A stretch of DNA of 7,878 nucleotides from the NCBI GenBank assembly GCA_028278125.1, contig JANQEY010000081.1:1-7878 (forward strand), given 5' to 3'. This document shows, piece by piece, positions 5,251 through 7,878 of this stretch. Each line of letters begins with the position of its first letter. Within the stretch, counting starts at the first letter, position 1. The stretch comes from a bacterium. GTDB lineage: Bacteria > Electryoneota > Electryoneia > Electryoneales > Electryoneaceae. Position numbers and translations under genes: made by a program. The notes beneath the pieces are model-generated. The model was not told where the DNA came from. It saw only the letters and a list, made by a program, of their open reading frames with translations, and made no database searches.

Positions 5251-7878
5251 TTATTTAACAAGCACCACGCGTACTCTTCTAACCTCCTTTCCTGCATGGA
5301 TTTCAAGGAAATACATACCCGATGAAAATTCATTGGCGTGGTATGTCAGTTTATGATACCCTGCTTCTACAACAGGATATTGCCTTTGATATACAATTTG
5401 CCCCATAACATTGTATATCTTAAGAAATAGCACTGATCGTTGGGGTAAAGCTACATGAATACTTTGTGTAGAATTGAAAGGATTCGGGTAGGGCGAGAAA
5501 ACATTCAGAGTAGATGGGAGTTCATGCGGAGTTTCCTGCACCCAAAGAGGATATTCATACGATTCACCATATGGTCCACCCCATAATCCTATATCATTCC
5601 TTGTGCCGTCAATATCGTTATAGTATTGATCTGGATGACCAGCATTTATCAATGGAGAAGAGTCATATAGGTGGTAGAGTGTATCAGCGAAGCCGGGATC
5701 ACAGACAATGTTTGTTGAATCCAAAGGTACACCAATTGTCGGTTCGTCAACATCCCAGAAAATGTTATATTCCGTTTGGTATTCACGATTCGGATTCAAT
5801 TCAGATTGAATTCCGGTGCTGCAGGCGATAAACACATTATTACGGATAACAGGACTGGATTCAAAATCTTCTTCCCAGTCGCGTAAAAACAGGCCTTCGT
5901 TAAAATTGTAAAAGACGTTATTTACAATTGAATCTGATAACGATGCAGTTGCAACTACTGTTGTTGTGTCTCGGCTATATCCTATAAACAAGTTGTTAAA
6001 AATATCAAACCTTGAGTAATTAGCCACACTTATTTCCCATCTCTCAATGGTACAATAAAATACATTTCTCGTTAATTGTGCATTCCCCCCCCAGTTGACG
6101 TTAATTCCTCTTGTGCCAAGAATAGTGTTTCCGTGAACAAATGAATGTTCACCACTTAATCCCATTGCATATGATTGCGGATAAATCTCATAATCTTCAA
6201 AGATGTTATTTGTTATATTGGCAACCGTCTCGTTTCCAATAGTCACCATTGTTGCTGGACGATGATCGATCCCGAAAAAAAGGCAGCTGTCTATTGTTGC
6301 TTCTGCTTGACTTGTGATGGCTATTGCATTAGTGTATTGAGTTGGGGGGAACAGGCATTTTTTAATTATCGCTAAAGCAAAAGAATCCACGTAAATTGCG
6401 ATTGCTCCATAATTCACTTCTACATGTTTAAAAGATGCTGTTGCCTGTTCACCTTGTATTAATAGATATTTCCATCCCCTTATTACAGCTTCATCATCCG
6501 CCATAGTAAACCAAATCGAATCCTCCTCGGTACCTTCAGCGATTAGTGTTCCATAACATGTTAAGCGTAACCGTTGATTTGCATCCTCTACATATCGAAA
6601 CAGCAGCTCACATCCCGGCTCGATAACAAGGCTATCACCTTCTGGGACAACCAAGTCATGAACGACATAGTAGGGAGATAGTTCTACTGGAAGAATTCCG
6701 TTGATTTCGCCCTGAAGGATTGTATAGTCCCTAACTTCGACAAACACTTCAGACGTATCTGTCTGGCCTAATTCATCCTCAACCCAGACACCAAAACTGA
6801 GTATTCCCTCGTCGTCAGGCAGCATTCCTTCCACAACAGCACTGTCTGCCACCCAGTCCAAATCATCAGGATCAATCTCCCAGTGGTCTGGAATCCCCTC
6901 AAAATGAAACGTTAAGGGACCGTTATCATCGGTAGCGCGGGCAGTATAGCTGAAATTTCCCATCGACGTTCCGTAAAGGTAGTTTGGTGAGGTTAAAACA
7001 GGCGGATTATCTATTGATTGGTCATAATAGTAACATCCAATATCTGCACGGGTTCCGTCGGGATCGTCAGGGCTTTCCGGATCACCGGCGTCTATACAGG
7101 GTGAGTTAGCCTGGAGGTGATAGTCAAACGGATCACCACCACAAAATTGAGGATTGGCGGTGAAGTTGGTTTCATTCAGATCACCGCCATTTCGGACAAG
7201 TTCAAGAATATCGAAGAAGAGGTTGTAATGAGTTGTTGCTGATATGTCTCCCCATGTAACTATACCCGTAGAAACTTCTCCTGCGCCGATAAAGATATTG
7301 TTGAAGATTTCGCTCGATTCATGGAGTTTCACACCATCTTCACTAAAGACAATAGTGTTATTAAACAGGTTAACAGGCGGGTCGTTAAATGAACCAACTA
7401 TCCCATCGCCAGGTCCGACAATCAGGTTACGCGTTATATTACATTCCGTATCAAAAATATGGATTACCCCATCCGGGTCAGTATCAACGATGGTATTATC
7501 GTGAATCTCAGCCCACTCACAGTTTTGAATCCATATGGACCGTAAATCATTATTCTCAATCCAGCTATTAGTTCCGATAAAATGAATACCCCCGATGGTG
7601 TTATCATGGACATCGCATAAAGCCTCATCCGCCCAGAATTGAACATCAATTTCGTTATCATAAACTTCAAGTAAACCTGGAATTCCAGATATTACTACCT
7701 TACTTATATCATTTCCGAATACCGGACAGATTTCAGCCCATCCGACATCCCAATTGATATCACCTGTATTCTCAGTAAACACATGAGGACCACCATACCT
7801 GCTTGCGATTCTACCATGCTCATTCTCCCCGGTATAGATAAATTCACAGCTCTGGACTGTATCAGCAGATTCCCGGGT
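5251..7878 (-). CDS. Secreted two-module beta-helix protein with T9SS sorting domain, 5' end outside window
   Basis: The frame is open to the right edge, giving 875 visible residues. The first, starting TRESADTV, aligns with residue 168 of the middle protein, so about 167 residues including the signal peptide should lie about 500 bp beyond the window. An internal GTG at 7780-7782 could be mistaken for the start, but homology continues upstream of it. Visible residues about 1-240 are beta-helix with NN-I repeats. 246-293 is the closing motif (SPCIDAGDP, ADIGCYYY). 291-380 is a cadherin/He_PIG-like sandwich (ATDDNGP, VWVEDELGQTD). 400-459 is the second cap (IEPGCEL, RLRLTCYGTL). About 465-720 is a second helix, then LINAGHPD and NDIGLWGGP. 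792-875 is the sorting domain (YPNPFN, IYNVMGQ, SGMYFLEIHAGKE). It is the tandem paralogue of the middle gene, with matching module lengths but divergent helix interiors. It ends in TAA 86 nt before the next start. Export through T9SS is inferred from the family; the ligand is unknown. Confidence 0.92.
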   Translation of the reverse strand, partial: TRESADTVQSCEFIYTGENEHGRIASRYGGPHVFTENTGDINWDVGWAEICPVFGNDISKVVISGIPGLLEVYDNEIDVQFWADEALCDVHDNTIGGIHFIGTNSWIENNDLRSIWIQNCEWAEIHDNTIVDTDPDGVIHIFDTECNITRNLIVGPGDGIVGSFNDPPVNLFNNTIVFSEDGVKLHESSEIFNNIFIGAGEVSTGIVTWGDISATTHYNLFFDILELVRNGGDLNETNFTANPQFCGGDPFDYHLQANSPCIDAGDPESPDDPDGTRADIGCYYYDQSIDNPPVLTSPNYLYGTSMGNFSYTARATDDNGPLTFHFEGIPDHWEIDPDDLDWVADSAVVEGMLPDDEGILSFGVWVEDELGQTDTSEVFVEVRDYTILQGEINGILPVELSPYYVVHDLVVPEGDSLVIEPGCELLFRYVEDANQRLRLTCYGTLIAEGTEEDSIWFTMADDEAVIRGWKYLLIQGEQATASFKHVEVNYGAIAIYVDSFALAIIKKCLFPPTQYTNAIAITSQAEATIDSCLFFGIDHRPATMVTIGNETVANITNNIFEDYEIYPQSYAMGLSGEHSFVHGNTILGTRGINVNWGGNAQLTRNVFYCTIERWEISVANYSRFDIFNNLFIGYSRDTTTVVATASLSDSIVNNVFYNFNEGLFLRDWEEDFESSPVIRNNVFIACSTGIQSELNPNREYQTEYNIFWDVDEPTIGVPLDSTNIVCDPGFADTLYHLYDSSPLINAGHPDQYYNDIDGTRNDIGLWGGPYGESYEYPLWVQETPHELPSTLNVFSPYPNPFNSTQSIHVALPQRSVLFLKIYNVMGQIVYQRQYPVVEAGYHKLTYHANEFSSGMYFLEIHAGKEVRRVRVVLVK
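7733..7878 (-). repeat. Near-identical patch shared with the downstream paralogue, copy B
   Basis: This is the partner of 4518-4663, offset by 3215 nt in the same orientation. The only differences are at 7744, 7759, 7777 and 7850. Two of them are silent and two change a residue (E to D, N to S). The identity is still unbroken at the right edge, so the true length of the patch is unknown. Confidence 0.9.

Noticed and set aside
5514..5831. Plus-strand open frame of 105 codons
   Set aside because: It lies fully inside the right-hand gene in antisense, with no supporting start signal or homology.
7464..7670. Minus-strand open frame of 68 codons in another frame
   Set aside because: It overlaps the right-hand gene out of frame; the paralogous alignment supports the main frame only.
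7780..7782. GTG as the start codon of the right-hand gene
   Set aside because: The frame stays open for 32 more codons to the edge and these match residues 168-199 of the paralogue almost exactly, so the gene begins outside the window.
4518..7878. Mobile element or CRISPR-like explanation for the repeated patch
   Set aside because: The repeats are in-frame coding segments of paralogous genes at homologous positions, with no transposase, terminal inverted repeats or spacer structure.

Overview
The window is a stretch of bacterial chromosome in which every supported gene lies on the minus strand and encodes a large secreted beta-helix protein. Read in transcription order (right to left) there are three genes: a 5'-incomplete one (5251-7878), a complete one of 1044 codons (2030-5164) and a 3'-incomplete one (1-1915). 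No RNA genes, transposases, CRISPR arrays, phage genes or metabolic enzymes are visible. Plus-strand reading frames are antisense shadows of these genes.

The first two genes are tandem paralogues with one architecture: signal peptide (seen in the middle gene only), a right-handed parallel beta-helix, a closing motif with the core SPCIDAGDP, a cadherin/Ig-like beta-sandwich, a second beta-helix opened by a very conserved cap, and a C-terminal domain with YPNPFN, YN..GQ.V and SG.YF.E...GKE motifs. That last domain matches the type A sorting domain of the type IX secretion system (T9SS), related in sequence to the FlgD Ig-like fold. The third gene is more distant. It has a signal peptide and the same helix-then-closing-motif plan, but its C-terminus is outside the window.

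T9SS-type tails, the YHL..NSPCIDAGDP motif and moderate base composition together suggest the Fibrobacteres-Chlorobi-Bacteroidetes (FCB) superphylum. The candidate phyla with such proteins (Cloacimonadota, Marinimicrobia, Zixibacteria or Electryonea-like lineages) seem likelier than classical Bacteroidetes. This is inference from protein style; no phylogenetic marker is present.

The 86-nt gap between the first two genes shows no clear terminator, so they are probably co-transcribed. The 114-nt gap before the third gene holds two hairpins. One is a good intrinsic terminator, but it is oriented for plus-strand transcription, against all the genes. The products are probably surface-anchored or released adhesins or carbohydrate-interacting proteins; no catalytic motif supports a specific enzyme activity.

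The most notable signals are a 146-bp patch of about 97% DNA identity between the paralogues that runs off the right edge (likely gene conversion or recent duplication), and the contrast between strongly conserved caps and divergent helix interiors. I do not see evidence for a wholly new biological system.
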